Assembly (NCBI RefSeq): GCF_003265705.1
Contig: NW_020312968.1
Location: 3,656,935-3,720,934, forward strand
Length of the DNA: 64,000 nt
Source: Callorhinus ursinus
Taxonomy: Eukaryota; Chordata; Mammalia; Carnivora; Otariidae
Reading direction: 5' to 3'
Part shown: in pieces, positions 45,575 to 59,110 of the stretch
Layout of the letters: every line of letters starts with the position of its first letter
Numbering within the stretch: position 1 is the first letter of the stretch
Program-made: the position numbers and the translations under genes
The notes under the pieces: model-generated
The model's input: only the letters and a program-made list of their open reading frames with translations
Told to the model about the DNA's origin: nothing
Databases searched by the model: none

Positions 45575-48500
45575 GTATATATCTGTCGATTACTGTTGTC
45601 TATAAGACACACAGTATTTCTTGCAACTCATTTCTCAAATCAAGCATCATCCTCAGAATAACGAGGTGGCAAAGGGAGTGGAGACATTTCAAAAATTTAT
45701 CTATCCATCACAGATGAACACGGGAACATTTTTAACCTCTTTGTCTTTTGCAAGTCAGCTGCATAAAAAGTGCTCTCTTCTTCAAAGCTCATTAAAATAT
45801 CCTGGACAGAAAAAGATATATGTGGGGCTTGGAAGGAAAGTTAACATCTGGCCTATAACCCTTTCCCCTATTCTTGCTGAGGATGACCTTCTTTAGTCAT
45901 TTCTATCAGGGATTTTCTCTGAGTGTGAAGATATTATTAACATGGAAAAGATCCTTTATTTTCTATTCAAGCTAGACCATTTTTTTTTTTTTATTAGAGC
46001 TAGCCAGGCACGTGTAGGTGGCAGAATGGCATTGAGTAGCAAAGAACGACTTCCCATTTGTTAACATCCAGCAGTGATCACAACACCCTTCTCTGGCTCT
46101 TGCACGATGACTCTGGAAACATCAGAGTGTACCATGTCTTCTGGTATAATGCCATAAAACGAAGCCTGTTGAAGCCATTATTGGGATGTGTGATAGAAGT
46201 TTAATTGCTTTGAAATGCCTAAGGCTAGCAAGATGTGAACATGTGTAAAGAGTTTGAATTGAGATTTTAAGGGGAAAAAAAGTCTGGATCTATTTATTTC
46301 ACAGAAGACGTATCCAGATGGATTCTGCAAAGCAATCACCTGGCACGTAACAGTACCTTGCTGGATGCACTGGCCTTAGGAAGTTAGTGAGGACAGGAAT
46401 CATTTTTGGGATTTCCTTCTGAGTCTTTGGGTCTGGTTTATATTGCAGGGTTTGGCACCAACATAAAGATCTCTCCGGAGGAAAAAAACAAGGATGGGCT
46501 ACGCCATCTTTACTAAAATCGTACTTTAAAAAGAGTCATCAGAAGGCCATTTTTTCCTCTTATTTACTTGGGCTCCCTTATGGATTCTGAACTGGTTTTC
46601 ACAGCTGATGCGGCACTCATTTACCACCAACTTAGTGTGGTCATGGGAAGTTAGATTTGGAGCAGAGAATGGGTGATGCCATCTATGCTGGGAATACTGG
46701 TGTCAGCATCCAAGCTGATACGTACGAGTTCCTATCAGTTTCTCCTGTGCGCCTCAATCACGTAGCTCCTTTCACATTTAAAACTATTCCACAGACGGTA
46801 GACAAGATGGTCCGTGAGGAGCACCTTCACATGACAGCTTGATGATAAGCTTTGAAGAAAGCCTTCATCACTGCTTTATGTCTGTTGCCCGTATGTCAAT
46901 ATTCAGAAGGACGCTTCACCCCAAATATGAATCTTCTACTGGCCCCAGATGAGGTGATTATACATTTGAATTCATGAAGCATCAATCATTTTTGGTCACA
47001 AAGTTGAGAGAAGGTAAAAAGACTATGAAAAGAATAATAGATTTGTACTTAGCACTCACACTCACTTAAAATTCTAAGATTTTACTTCGAACTTTGTCTA
47101 GACACTGGAAGACTCTATTTGACTCTAGTAACACTGAGCTAGTTTGCTAAAGGAGGTTTTGTGACTGTCAAGGTTGAAGCAACAGCTGAAGGTTACAATG
47201 AACAAAACCATCTCTGGCTAGGTATCTTTTAAAAGATATTCATGCCTTCAACAATTCCGAGAGGAATTACAGCAGAATTCTGTGTAACACGGCTGGCCAT
47301 GTGGGATCTCCATGAACTAGAGAAAGGTAGTTCTTTTTCTAGGTCGACAGTGTCCCCCTCTGGGGCGCACAGCTTGGTGAGTGGATCACAGGCTGGATTT
47401 CCATCTCTACCCAACCCCTCAGTTTGGTTCCCTAGTGCAGTTAATAACCTGTGAAATCAACGATGGCAGCCCGATCAGACAATCCCAGGTATTTCTTGCA
47501 TTTTTATCTATCCACTCTGATTCCTTAGCCAAATGTGGCAGGAATTCAACAGGGAATTTTGAGATGCACAATATCAAATTCTAGAACAAAGCTGAACACA
47601 TATCTTCTGCCTTGGCTTGGGGGATCCTTCTGAGGAAACAACATGAAAAGAAGCAAATGATTTCCAGACAGAACCATCTCGCACGGTACATTAAGAAAGT
47701 ATATAGTGGTAGCCTCTGGTGGGTTCAAATAAGCAGTGCAGTTTCTTAGGATCATAGACAATTCTAAGTTTGCTTCATGGCAAAGAAAAAATATTCATGG
47801 AAAGCTTAAGGAAGAGCAAAAGTCTTTTATAAACTGCCAATGTTTCTGTCACACAACCTGCAGCCATCTTAGAGCAACTCAAGGGGCTAGCCCAGAATTA
47901 TGTTGCTTGCTTGCCTTAAATTTTTGCAAAGTCGCATGGCAAATACAAAGACTATAATTGCACGTGAAAAATAATTCAAATATTGAAAGTTAAGTGGCTT
48001 TCTGAAGGTGACGGCGAACGAGGATGACCAGCAAAAGGACTCTGGTCAAAGAGAATGTGTGAGGCCTTCTCGAAGCACAATTTCTGGCCTGACATTTTTC
48101 AAGGGGCCATCTTGTCCCCACACCTTTAGCCCTGGGTTTATTAAGGAGTCATTTCAAAAAGCATTTCTTCCCGGTCTTTAAAAAAAAGAATTTAGCAAAG
48201 ATGACTATACATCTCAACTCTAGAACTCTCCTCATTTAGAAGGAAGGCAAGAGATGATAAAAAATTTCACTGAACGTCTCAGGCTTTAAGGTCAGGAATA
48301 TACAATTGCATACTAAAATAATATAAAATGATTGCTGTAAGAGAATCTGCATACATTTACGAAGTCAGTTTCTTACCTACATGTCATTTTGTAGGATATA
48401 TAATAGGACCAATGCATTTACACCATCAGTTTAAGAAATAAAACTCTTTCTGACATCAAGACAAGCAACTAGAATCAACTTGCTTCAATGTCATTACTGT

Positions 48501-49620
48501 TACCAACTTACTTTCTCAAATCACCCTTGTGGCTCCAAAATGTTTTTCAAATGAAATGAGAACTTGTTAACTGTGGGATTCAAGTAGCTTTGCTGTCAGT
48601 TTCCTTTCAGTTACTTTCCTCATCACACCACACCCGCCCTTTCTACCCTTTCTACCCACTGGACCGTCTCCCTACTCCCTAACTGTTGCTCTCCTGATGG
48701 AGATTTCATCCAGCTTTAATCCCCAATCCTCTGAGAAATGCAAACAAACAAAATAACACATCCGGGTAAGCCGAGTACCCACCCTGGAACCTATTTCAGA
48801 CTAGCTTCTGTTCCCTACGGTAAGTCAAGTGCTCCAACGTCTTCCACCCTCTTATTATAGTTATTTATGACTCTGATCGAGTTTATATACGTGACATTAA
48901 TACAACTCATTAACGATCAGCAGATTATGCTTTTTCAATACGTTCAAGCCCATTTATTGAAATCCAGGTATTCTTAGAGAAAAACAGAGCACACAAACAA
49001 GGAAGTTAACCCTTTATCCAGAATCATATACTAAGATCCCTGACAAATGAAAACTAAAAAGATGTGTTACAAGAGAATCGGTGTGTTATAAGAAATAGGT
49101 GAATATAAAGTAGGGAGTCTAGCATTTGAAAGTGGGAGAGGAGCTCATTGCATCTCTAAGCTATCCACAGCATTTCAATGGCTACAGCTTGACACACGTC
49201 CACACATATCTATGCTCAGTTTTCATTGTACAAAAATCTTAACAGAATATTAACTGTTTATTAATTCAATATTAAATGTGAGAATGATGTGTGACGTGAA
49301 GATGGCAATTTTACCTACGTGCAAACCATGAATGAAGAACTGTGCCAAATTCTGTCTATAATACTGTTTTCTTCAGCCTTCCCTTTGGCACACACACCAG
49401 CTCTGACAACCTCTTCCCTTTTCCTTGACCAAATCTTTATCTAAGTTGCCTGCCTTGTCTGATGCTCTACACATCTCGTTAGCCATTTGGGTAGCTCCTC
49501 CCTCCTTAGGGTCCCTGTTTAAATTAGGCTTTTTCTGACTGTCTCACGTTTACAAAGCTGTGCCTGTCCATACCCCAGACTTGAACGTGAATACTCACAC
49601 CGGCTCAACTCAACCCCAGA
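45575..49620. other. unique intronic sequence
   Basis: No PCSK5 exon, RNA gene or clear repeat is recognised. The 61-codon frame at 46657-46842 matches nothing I know. Confidence 0.5.
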
Positions 49621-49995
49621 CTGGAAACAACAAAGTCATCCATGAAAATGTGAACGAGTAAATAAACTGTGGTATATTCCCGCCATGGAATATCACTTAG
49701 CAATAAAAAGGAATGAACTCCTTATATACTTAATGATTTAGAGGAACCTCAAAAATATTATACAGAGAGGACGAAGCCACTTCTGAGTAATTCTACGTAT
49801 ATAAAAGTCTACAGAAGACAACATAATCTCTAGTGACAGAAAGGATACCAGATGCATCGGGCAGGATGGCGGGAGGGGGAGGGGATGAGAAAAGTGCACG
49901 AAAGACCTTTCTGGGTGATGGAAATTTTCTATCCTTGATTGTAGTGATGGTTACGTGGGTGTATACATTTGTACACTTAAAATGGGGTGTGGTTC
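49620..49995 (+). mobile_element. old L1 (L1M-type) 3' end
   Basis: The phrases 'tggaaacaacaaagtcatcc', 'ggaatatcacttagcaataa' and 'gatggttacgtgggtgtata' mark a diverged ancient L1 3' end. Confidence 0.7.
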
Positions 49996-49999
49996 TCTT

Positions 50000-50019
50000 T
50001 TAAGATTATTTATTTATTT

Positions 50020-50062
<43 letters not shown>

Positions 50063-50219
50063 GAGCGAGCGAGAGAGAACATGAGTGGAGGGGAGGGGCA
50101 GAGGGAGAGGGAGAAGTAGACCCCTCGCTGAGCAGGGAGCCCGGTGTGGGGCTGCATCTCAGAACCCCGGGATCATGACCTGAGCCGAAGGCAGATGCTT
50201 AACCAACTGTTTTAGGTGC
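50000..50219 (-). mobile_element. CanSINE with rearranged head end
   Basis: Minus-strand copy with an expanded GA tract (about 50022-50056), 'gacctgagccgaaggcagat' and gcttaaccaactg. After that the expected gagccacccag is replaced by ttttaggtgccc, which forms a hairpin with the flank (50207-50229). Confidence 0.9.
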
Positions 50220-50229
50220 CCTAAAACAG

Positions 50230-53200
50230 TGCTTTTTATCATATGTAAACTTACTCCAATAATGTGGATTAAGAATGTACACAGATGACCAGATACACTA
50301 TTTATTTGTCTATCTAGCTAAAAACTGGTCCCAGGCTGTTTGACTTTAGAGCCCAGGTTCTGAAGCACTCTGTTGAGTGAGTTTTTTGTTTTGTTTTAAG
50401 TAAACACAAAACTCCAAATAAGACAATGACTGTTGAATTTTAAAAGCTTTTGTAAGAGAGTGTGTCTGTGGGCGTATATGTATTCTGATAAGATGGTCTT
50501 GGCTTAAATCCTCTTTGGGTATCTTATTTTGTAACTGGATTCAGAATCCAATTATTAGTGCTTCACAGAAATCCATTTCATTACTTTTTAGTCACAACAC
50601 ACTCTTGGCCTGAAAATAGCATTGGCCCTGCTTGATTGCCCTTTGTAATCACCATGCTTAGGACTTGATGATTTTTATCTTTGCCTAAAATACCATTTGT
50701 GACCACAAAATATCAAGATTTGCTGCCATTAATAGCCAAACTCATATGCTGAAGGAAGACTTTTAAAAATACCTGGGGAACTCCAGCCTCATTAGAATTA
50801 GTGAAATTGATTTCCATCAGGTGATTACACAAAAAGAGACATCAACTCCCTCTGAAGTGTACAAGCTTTTGCATATTGTTAAAAAATATTTTATGCTCAC
50901 AGCTTGCATACTGTATATTAATGACTCAAGAGTCAGTAGGACATTGATAGCTATAATCAGTTCAGATTTCTATCACTAGTTCCTATGTTGAAGCAATTAA
51001 TTACAACTGTTAAGATTTAGTAGGTTGAAGCCAAGGTGAGATTTAAACATTAAAACCAATTTGCAAAAAAGAATTTAAGTAAAGCTGTGTTTGATATATG
51101 ATTATACTATAGTCATATTGATCTGTGATTATGGGATAAAAATTATGTGATGTATTAGTGACGACTTTATTACAAAGTCCTGAATTCATTTTTTCCTCTC
51201 ACCCCACTCAAGGTAACTTAATTCCAATCCCAACAAAGCATTCTAATTCAAGCATAGTTTTATATTTGTATCCTCATTTCAAGGAGCAGGAAGCTGTGAC
51301 ATATGAAAACATACGTTTAAGACTCTTTTTTTAAAAAAGGACTCTTTTTGTGTTTGGTATTTTCCATTTTCAAAGCACTTTTCATTCAACTCAGCCTTCT
51401 CATTATGTTTGGTATGAGTTACCCACATTCTAAAAAACCAAGATACAAAAACTTTAATTGGCTTCCTCAAAGGCCACAGAAAATATCAATAACAGACTGT
51501 CTACTAGAATTTAAAGGTTCTTAAGATTATGGCAAAGCCACAAAACTATTCTGCACATAATTCCCTTCATTAACTAATTATATCTGGTAGAGGGATAATA
51601 GTCACTTAGAGCAACCATCATTTTAATTCCATTTTGAAGATGGATTTTAAGTGTGAAACCACATGCATTTAAAACTTATGCACTTAGGGATGAGAAAGCA
51701 AAACACAAGTGAACAAAACACCCCCCCAAAGTCTAACAAACCTAACGCTACCTTTCAAAGATCAACAGGAAGAAAACATTTTTCATTGGTAGAAGGCATT
51801 CTTAAACCTCGCATATTTAGGAAGTATGAGTGGAACACTCTGATGGGACAAGTGTGTATTTTGGAAAAGGACTCTAGATTATGCAGCGATCAAGCGGTTT
51901 CCTGTCAGGAGGTCCGTATTCCTGTTCTTAGGTAGGTATTTACGTAAATCATCCGCCAGACAAATGGATAAAGATAAAATCCTGAAATTATGTGATTCAC
52001 ATCTTTTTTTGGTGAATGAGCAAGATGAGCTCATGTATTCAATGGTCAGTAAATAGGAAAGGAAAGGTTTTAAGTTCATACATATTAAATGAAATTGAGT
52101 TCATGGAGTACAATAGTATAAAACATGGAATCTTGAAAGAAAATCAGGTGGCACATTTTATTCGACAGAATCAAATGTATTTACTCCCCTTTTTCTTTGC
52201 ATTAGAAGAACTCAATGACTTATTTCTACAGATTGGACAGGGCCTGGAATCTAGCAGCTTATTCTAATACCACCCCTGACACTGACCACGTGCATAACAT
52301 TTCACTTTGACCTTTCTTCAAAAACATGATGTGCAGATTACCAATTACGTAGCTTTAATCATCACTACCAACATCACATCAGCATGCTAAGTGGCAAAGA
52401 TGAACTATTATTTGTGCAGTGCAATAATAACAAAATATAGCTTTACCCTTTCAAATGGTAATACATCAGATATCACTTCACACACTCAAAAGAACACATT
52501 TCAAAACCTTTAGTTTCAATTCAACACATGGCATGCTTAATGGTTTCAGCACTGCTAATTCTTTTTAATAAGTGTTACAAACTGAAAGCAAGACAGGTAG
52601 GTATTAAAAATATATTGGAACATCTTAAAATTACCAGCCTTACCAGTGGAAATAAAATGATGGCAATTAAAGGTAATAAAGGTTATTAATAGTTAGGGCC
52701 TTGGAGGCTAAGAAGTCATGTTAGACTGTCAATTGTTTTCCCGTGGTGGGAAATCAGTTAGAAATTAAAAAAAAAAAAAAAAAAGTCTAGTAGTTTAGTG
52801 ATGGTCAAAGAAAGAGTCAGTGGGGATGGGGAGGTTTCAGCAACATGCTGGTAGAAAAAGAGAGACTTACATAGTCTGGGAGGGCAGTGAAATGGAAGGC
52901 GTGGTAACCTCGCTCACTTAGTTGTCATTTTTGATTTTCAATGACATATTTTTCATTCTTTCGCCTAGTAAAGATGACAGAAGGTCCTAATTTATTATCT
53001 GATGTCTATTCCTGTTCCTAAATTTAAGAGAGTTTAACTGTATACAGTCATATAATCCAAATACAGACACTTTGAAAAAAACTAGAGCATCGATGTTGCA
53101 TGCATTCAATTGTACTTCTAAGTGCATCCACAAACCACAGGTATGAACTGGGGGGTGGTGGGGTGGAGGGAGGCGAGGCGGGGAGGATCAGCCTGCAGGG

Positions 53201-56200
53201 CACAGCCCAGGCAACTGAGGGGGACGGGGGCGGTGGATTTGCAGGTTCCACAGATTAAAGCAGAACAGAGGGGATCATCACAAAGAGCTAAGTGCTTCCT
53301 GAAATGATAGGAGCCATGGATTCTAGAAGAATGCAGAATGAAAGTCCTCAGCATGGCAGGGTTGGTCCATGTATCCTCTATGCACAAAAAGAGCTGGTCA
53401 AAATATCCGTGACTCGCCACAAAAGATAGTCGCTACATCAGATGCCTTTTCCTGCTGAGGTTAGGCTGCATTTGCCATGACCAGGGAAATTTGCATCGAC
53501 ACATTTTATAAACATGACCTGGCACGATCGTTTGGGCTTGGCGGAAGGGAAGAAAAGTGCAGTGTAAATTTCTGTTTCTGTACATAAATCATACCATGAC
53601 CAGATCAGATTAGGCAATGCCATGGAGCCGCCCTGACATTTCCTTTCGCTTCCCCTTTCTGGGTACACTTCATGTGTTGGGCTGGCGTGAAGGTGCTCAG
53701 CAAGTATTTGTAAATAAATAAATGAAGAGACTGCATAAATTAAGTTCTGTGAAGAAAACTACTCAAATGGCAAAAAGCCCTTGCTTGTTCTACAGCTGAT
53801 TTGTGCATTTCAAGGAGCATGGACGGGGTATTAAAAAGCATAGAAAAGAAAAAAAAAAAAAAAACTAGAGAAGACTCTTCATAAGAGGGAAGGGAAGGCA
53901 TCAAAGGAGCAGGAAATAACACTGGGAAAAAAACCAAATAAATGATTTAATGCCAAACTCATCTGCCGGCATTGCAAATGCTGATCAGTAGCAAAATACG
54001 GGAATTCGGATTTCAGTTTTCTAGTGGCAAATATCACATCTGTTCATCTGGCCTCATACAAATACTTTCCTATCCTCATGAATAACCTCAAGGAGATTCT
54101 TTGATAAGTGCATGATATTTATTCCATTTATTTTTAAAGAAACTATCTCTGGAGAAAGTTTAAAGTCAAAATGTGTATGAAATTTAGCCAAAATTATTCA
54201 ATACACAATGAACCATCCAAATAATGTTTCGTCAGTTTCCATACGTATGTACTCATTGGACTATGTTTACTCTGAAAAACAAATCTTCAGCAAAAGACCT
54301 TTTAACTATACTAGAAAAGATTATTATTTATGAAGCAGAGAGAATCATCTTAGTTCAATTAAAATTATTAAAAATTGAGGTATCATTAGCATAAAAATAT
54401 TGATGAGTAGCTTCCAGCTTTGGGACTCCCTTCACCGTGAGCTAATCTAACTATCCGATCGTTTATAGCATGTTACTATAATGAGAACACAGAAAAAGAG
54501 GAGGAAACTCTGTGCACCCAGCTCATCAGCATGCAACTCCAGGGTAATCCCTCCCTCGGAGAAAACACACAGATGAGTCAGCAGAGAGCCACATTCTTTG
54601 GTTTTTCAAGGCTAACCTCCTCGCCTGAATGAGAACCTGCCTGTGCCGTCAACAGGAAGTCAGCAAGCTGCTGCTGGAGGGACTCGCTTGCATTTTCCAG
54701 GTCCCTAACGCATGTGGATTAGAATGCATCGAGTCCTCCTTGCTGAGAGGCCCCCACCGGTCTAGCTGCTAGATCATCTGGTTCTCCTCTCTGCCTGAGC
54801 TGCAGTACATATGGTTCTGTCTGAAGAAATGTAAGGACAGTGCATGCAGAAATGTCAGGACTTGGCAGGGTCTGGTGAGAAATTGTTCTTCAGGGTGTTG
54901 GCTTCTCTGAAATTATCAGTGATGACTATCAAGTGTATCGATGACAAGACCCCCATACTGAATTGGTTGCTACTCTCAGCTGCTTCTGCTTTACCTGATG
55001 AGAGAAGGAAATGCTCATGTTGATATTGACATCGCCAGTGCAGAAGCGCACCCACCCAGCAACCTGAAACTCTTCTCAGGTTTTCCTCTTTGTTTGTTTG
55101 TTTGGTTGGTTTTTTAAACACTCTTCAAACAATTAAATTGCTCAACATTAAGGGCACAAAAGCAAGCCCCGGGAAGCCCAGATGCTTTGGGATTCCTTTC
55201 AGGCACACACCTCACTCTGCATTAGGACAAAGAGCAGCCATGACCATGGGCTCCTGTTCACAGGCAACTTCCGGCTTCTCCTGTCTAAGGAGAAATGTGT
55301 GGCCCTGTGTTCCTGCCAAGCGAGGCCTGCAAAAGCTGGCTGACCTAATTTAAAATACGAGCTCTCGCTGAGCTCTTGTTGCATGAAGCCCTTCCAAGCA
55401 TTAGCTATTTTTGTTTGTTAGTTCAGTTCTTATTTCATAAAAAGTCACCCATCTTTGCTCTACCCCAGTGACCTGCATCCTCTCCTTTCCCAAAGCACGT
55501 GGCTTCTCCTCAGAGCCTCTGCCTTAATCACTTTTATTTGTGGGACACCAGGGAGGGGATGGTAGTGCTTAGGGTAGGGAAGAATATAGCTCTTTAAAAA
55601 ATTATTCTTATTATGATCATGTTTAGATGAAATATGGGGCTTGCCATCAACAAAATTACAAAACAATTCCACTGGGAATCCAGACTGTTCAGGGTAATTC
55701 ATCTATGAAAAAGCGAACTTTAATTGTTACTCTTGGCAGCAAGCTAAGAGAAGAGTGAAATATTATACTAAATATTGCCACGTGCAAGAGTAAAATGCTC
55801 TTTCCTCCTTGCCAGAGCACTTCATAGCCCCCTTCAGACTCAGGTTGGGACCTGGGGAGTTAGTCTAAATCCTCTGTTTCCCCCCTCTCCAAAACCAACA
55901 GAGGTTTTCAAAAGAGTTGCGTTTTTTATTAGAACCATTTGCTCTTTTTAACTTGCCAAAAAGGAATAAGTAAAACTAAGACTTTTATTTGGGTTAAAGT
56001 TGATTCCTCAGCTTCATGGAGGTCAATGTACTTAGTCTGTGAACCTTCTGCTAAAAAGTTCACTGCAGCGCACTGAACCAGCCAAGGTTATGTTTTGGTC
56101 CCTTCTTCCCCCTCCCCAGACCCACCTCCCAGCCTCATGGATTTAGACAATAAGAGCTGGGAGGGTGTGGAGGCTAAATCAAAATGAAACACACCTATGG

Positions 56201-57596
56201 CAAAGTACATCCTGGGTTTTCTCCAACAACTGAAATTTCACATATTTTTGACGCCACACGTAACAACTGCAATTTTGGGATCAAGTGTCTTGACTTGGGC
56301 TTCAAACAATGCGATCCCAAAAAGAATTTACAACTCTTTATATTAAAAGCTCATTGAACACTGCTGCATTATATAGTCTAAGAGTAAGGAGAGGTGTCTC
56401 ATACTACTCAAAAGCAGAGGGATACTTTCTAAACATGGAGTGAAGTCTTCAGTGAAGATGTTAACCAAAGAAATACTTTATATGACACTGGTTATCTGGT
56501 ATATTTGGCTAAGCATGAGACTATAATTGCAAGTAATTTTAAAAATTACATTTTACATTTCTGGCATGGGTATGTGCATACACTGGGTAGAGTTCACTAA
56601 AGATGTATTAAAATCATATTTAAGAAATCATATGTAGATAATATTATTCAGCTTCTAAAATGTTTAAGATGGGAAAGTTAGGGCCCAAAATACTTAAATG
56701 ACTTGCCCAGAATGATTCGACATGTTACCAAAGATCTGGGGACCAGAACATCAATTATTAAGTCACTATTCCCTGTGGTACGGGATACTCGTTTTCATCC
56801 ATAGGGATATATAATGATACCAACATTACTTGGGAGTAAATTTAAGTCTGCAGATATGACCAAGAGTAATCTTTGCTGTAACAGTATTAGTGGATGAAAA
56901 TTTAAGTCATGTGAAACTTTAGGACATCTGCCTTATATAAGTAATTTTTTTATTATAACGTATGTTATGGATGATGATAAACAAACTGCCCACTATTAGT
57001 AAGACACTTTGAGGGAACTATAATCCTCAGCCATGGGAAAAACAGGCAGCACTTATGATATGATGTGCATAAGTGTATAAAGACTGTATGTTTTAAAGCT
57101 TCAGAAGCACTTTTCATTCATATAAAGTAATGTCTTAGAGTTAGCTGTTTGTGGAATTTTAATAAAAAACAAAAACAAAGCAAGCATGGCTGGGAACTAA
57201 CAGTGAACAAAATACACCAGTCATTACTGAAATGGAAGTAATCACTATAGAAGATGAGTACGTTCTACACACATCGTGACAAACACCACTCAGATAACCA
57301 ATGACAGCAATCACAAACTAATGAGAAGCCCCATAGGTCGACTATACTTGGTAGTTGGTTGTCTTTTAAGAAATTGACCTATGATGTGGGAAGCCAAAGA
57401 AATCTGCCTTTTATGTGCTGTTTGAATTTAAAAAAGAAAAAAATCAATCTGCGTTTTAGTTACTCAAAGAGCCAGCTCTGTGTGTCAGCACACAATTTCA
57501 AGTTTCTTTGGAGGGATTCTACTTCTGGCTCTCCATTTAAAATGGGGGAAAAATAAAAATATTTTGCCTGTGACAGAATATGAAAGAAGTTCTCAC
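50230..57596. other. unique intronic sequence, repeat-poor
   Basis: About 7.4 kb without a recognised exon or SINE. Small features: an A run near 52768-52784, a G-rich run at 53150-53186, an L2-like tail near 53680-53730 and an A run near 53850-53864. Confidence 0.5.
53680..53730 (+). mobile_element. L2/MIR tail
   Basis: The sequence 'ggcgtgaaggtgctcagcaa', gtatttgtaaataaataaatg resembles the conserved end of L2 or MIR. Short. Confidence 0.45.
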
Positions 57597-57700
57597 CCTT
57601 AAAACCAGCAGCATTGGTTTTCCAGTCATTAGCGTTCAAATGTCCCGCACGGGAAGTCCTGACAATAACATGCTGCACGTCTCTCCAGGTCAGAAACGGA
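57597..57700 (-). CDS. PCSK5: PCSK5 exon: end of catalytic domain
   Basis: This 104-base exon reads, after one base finishing an Asn codon, as PFLTWRDVQHVIVRTSRAGH followed by LNANDWKTNAAGFK. That is the segment just after the catalytic-serine region of furin-family convertases, where the subtilisin fold meets the P domain. The catalytic Ser motif itself is not here and should be in the preceding exon above 64000. The acceptor is tttccccag and the donor is G|GTGAGA, close to consensus. The exon is isolated by a 23.4-kb intron downstream and at least 6.3 kb upstream. The reading frame has no stop. Identity is very secure because the exon joins in phase to the VSHLYGFG exon at 34154. Confidence 0.96.
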
Positions 57701-58974
57701 CTGGGGAAAGACAAGGTAAGAATCATTGTACCAAAAAAAAAAAAAGATGGGGGAAGCAGAGAGTCACAAGCAAATTAAAAAAGCAAAAGCAAAATGGCAA
57801 AGTACTAAAAACAAAGGGTCAGTGATTTGGGTTTGGGGCTGAACAGAAGCCAAATGCCGCTCTGGTTCTTTCTCAACGTGGAGAAGTGACGTTAGTCTGA
57901 GGGAGGCAGAAAATGTAACCTTGAATTTCGGAAATCATGTGGGATTAGTCGGCTGTCACTCAGTTTTTTAAAAGGGTGAGGATTTCCAGTTTCCTCAACA
58001 AAATGGCTCCCAATTCTGGCCTGGTCGTCCTTTGTGTAAAAGCTTGCATCAACATCTGAAAATTACTATCACCTAAAGTCAAAACCAAAGTCTTCTGGAA
58101 CATTCCTCGTCCAGCTGTATCGCCAGGTAGTTGATTTGTAATTTAACAAAGAACTTAGTATTCTGCGTGTATGTATGGGATATAGAAAAAAACCTCAACT
58201 GAACCGAGTCCCCAGGTGTCAATGCTCTCAAAGAAGGAGAATTCGGTACAGAGCTCAAAGCTGGGCTCCAAGACACAGCTATGGGGGTCCCCTTAATCTG
58301 CAATAAGTAGTTATTATAATAAATTATTGGACACCTACTTCTTGTGATTGTTAGCACTGAAGAGCACAAAGACATTGAGCAGAAGTCCCTTTCATTGGAG
58401 AACCACAATACCACTCATAAACATATAGAAAACAAATCCAGTTACAGGTGCACAGACTTCTGTTCTCTTTCAAAGAGTACGTATACACTGGAAGGCATTT
58501 GACTCAATGCGCGCATGAAATTCTCATCAAGATACCTCTTCATTTTAGTCTCGAATGTCAGGTGTTACAGTCTTTTACTTAACTGGGAAATATGGCAGTT
58601 ATCACGCAGCCTGGGTAGCTAATTCTGTTTCTCGTCCTCCACCTTAATTTTAGAAGGATATTTGCCAAGCCTGGGTCAGAACATTGAAGGGAGGGGGATG
58701 ATAATTTGCTACCTTCCTTGAGGTATGACAGGAGCACGTGGCAATCCCTATGGCCCCCCATATGTGCGCAGATGGACGTGGGCATCTCCCAGGCAGAGGG
58801 AAAACCTGGTATCTTAATTATAGCTGATTTTCAATGATGGAACAGCACACTACTTTACTTTATACTGTGTTTCCCCATCACATTTGCCACACACGTGTTT
58901 TTGAGAGTGAACTCCCAGCAGAGGGGATCCAGTGATCAGATTCTGGCCTTTTCTTTTCCTACTTAATGTGAAAT

Positions 58975-59110
58975 TGACTTCTCAAGGTTTCAGCTTCCCC
59001 ATTTAGCATGTGGATGCTAATATCTACTTTATTTCATTGTAATGATTGAATGAAAGTGACACCATGAACTTAACCTAGTTCCTGGTGTGAAATAAGCCAT
59101 CAAGAAGTGG
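58975..59110 (+). mobile_element. MIR-like fragment
   Basis: The phrases 'ttcagcttccccatttagca', gattgaatgaaagtgacacc and 'acctagttcctggtgtgaaa' resemble a MIR. Confidence 0.55.

Larger units (their letters stand above)
34155..57596 (-). other. PCSK5 intron (23.4 kb)
   Basis: This is the largest intron in the window. Listed repeats cover part of it; 35900-37560, 40300-43630, 45575-49620 and 50230-57596 show no gene and only weak, unassignable old-repeat resemblance. Confidence 0.85.
877..57700 (-). other. PCSK5: PCSK5 gene, internal part (seven exons)
   Basis: Seven minus-strand exons encode consecutive segments of proprotein convertase subtilisin/kexin type 5 (PC5/6), a furin-family secretory-pathway endoprotease that cleaves precursors after basic residues. 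Each exon is bounded by AG acceptor and GT donor, and all six junctions restore a codon in phase: AAG-G|TG, ATC-AA|G, AAC-AG|G, CCA-G|GG, GCA-G|GT and ACC-AG|G. The joined product runs from the last part of the subtilisin domain through the P domain, which contains RRGD, into the furin-like cysteine-rich repeats. The tyrosine- and aspartate-rich linker (PTDDYGTEDY) and the HADKKRCRKC stretch point to PCSK5 rather than PCSK6 or FURIN. The gene is partial at both ends: its 5' exons lie above 64000 and its 3' exons below position 1. Confidence 0.96.

Noticed and set aside
46657..46842. 61-codon frame, considered as a processed pseudogene
   Set aside because: I could not match it to any protein, and there is no poly-A tail or duplication.
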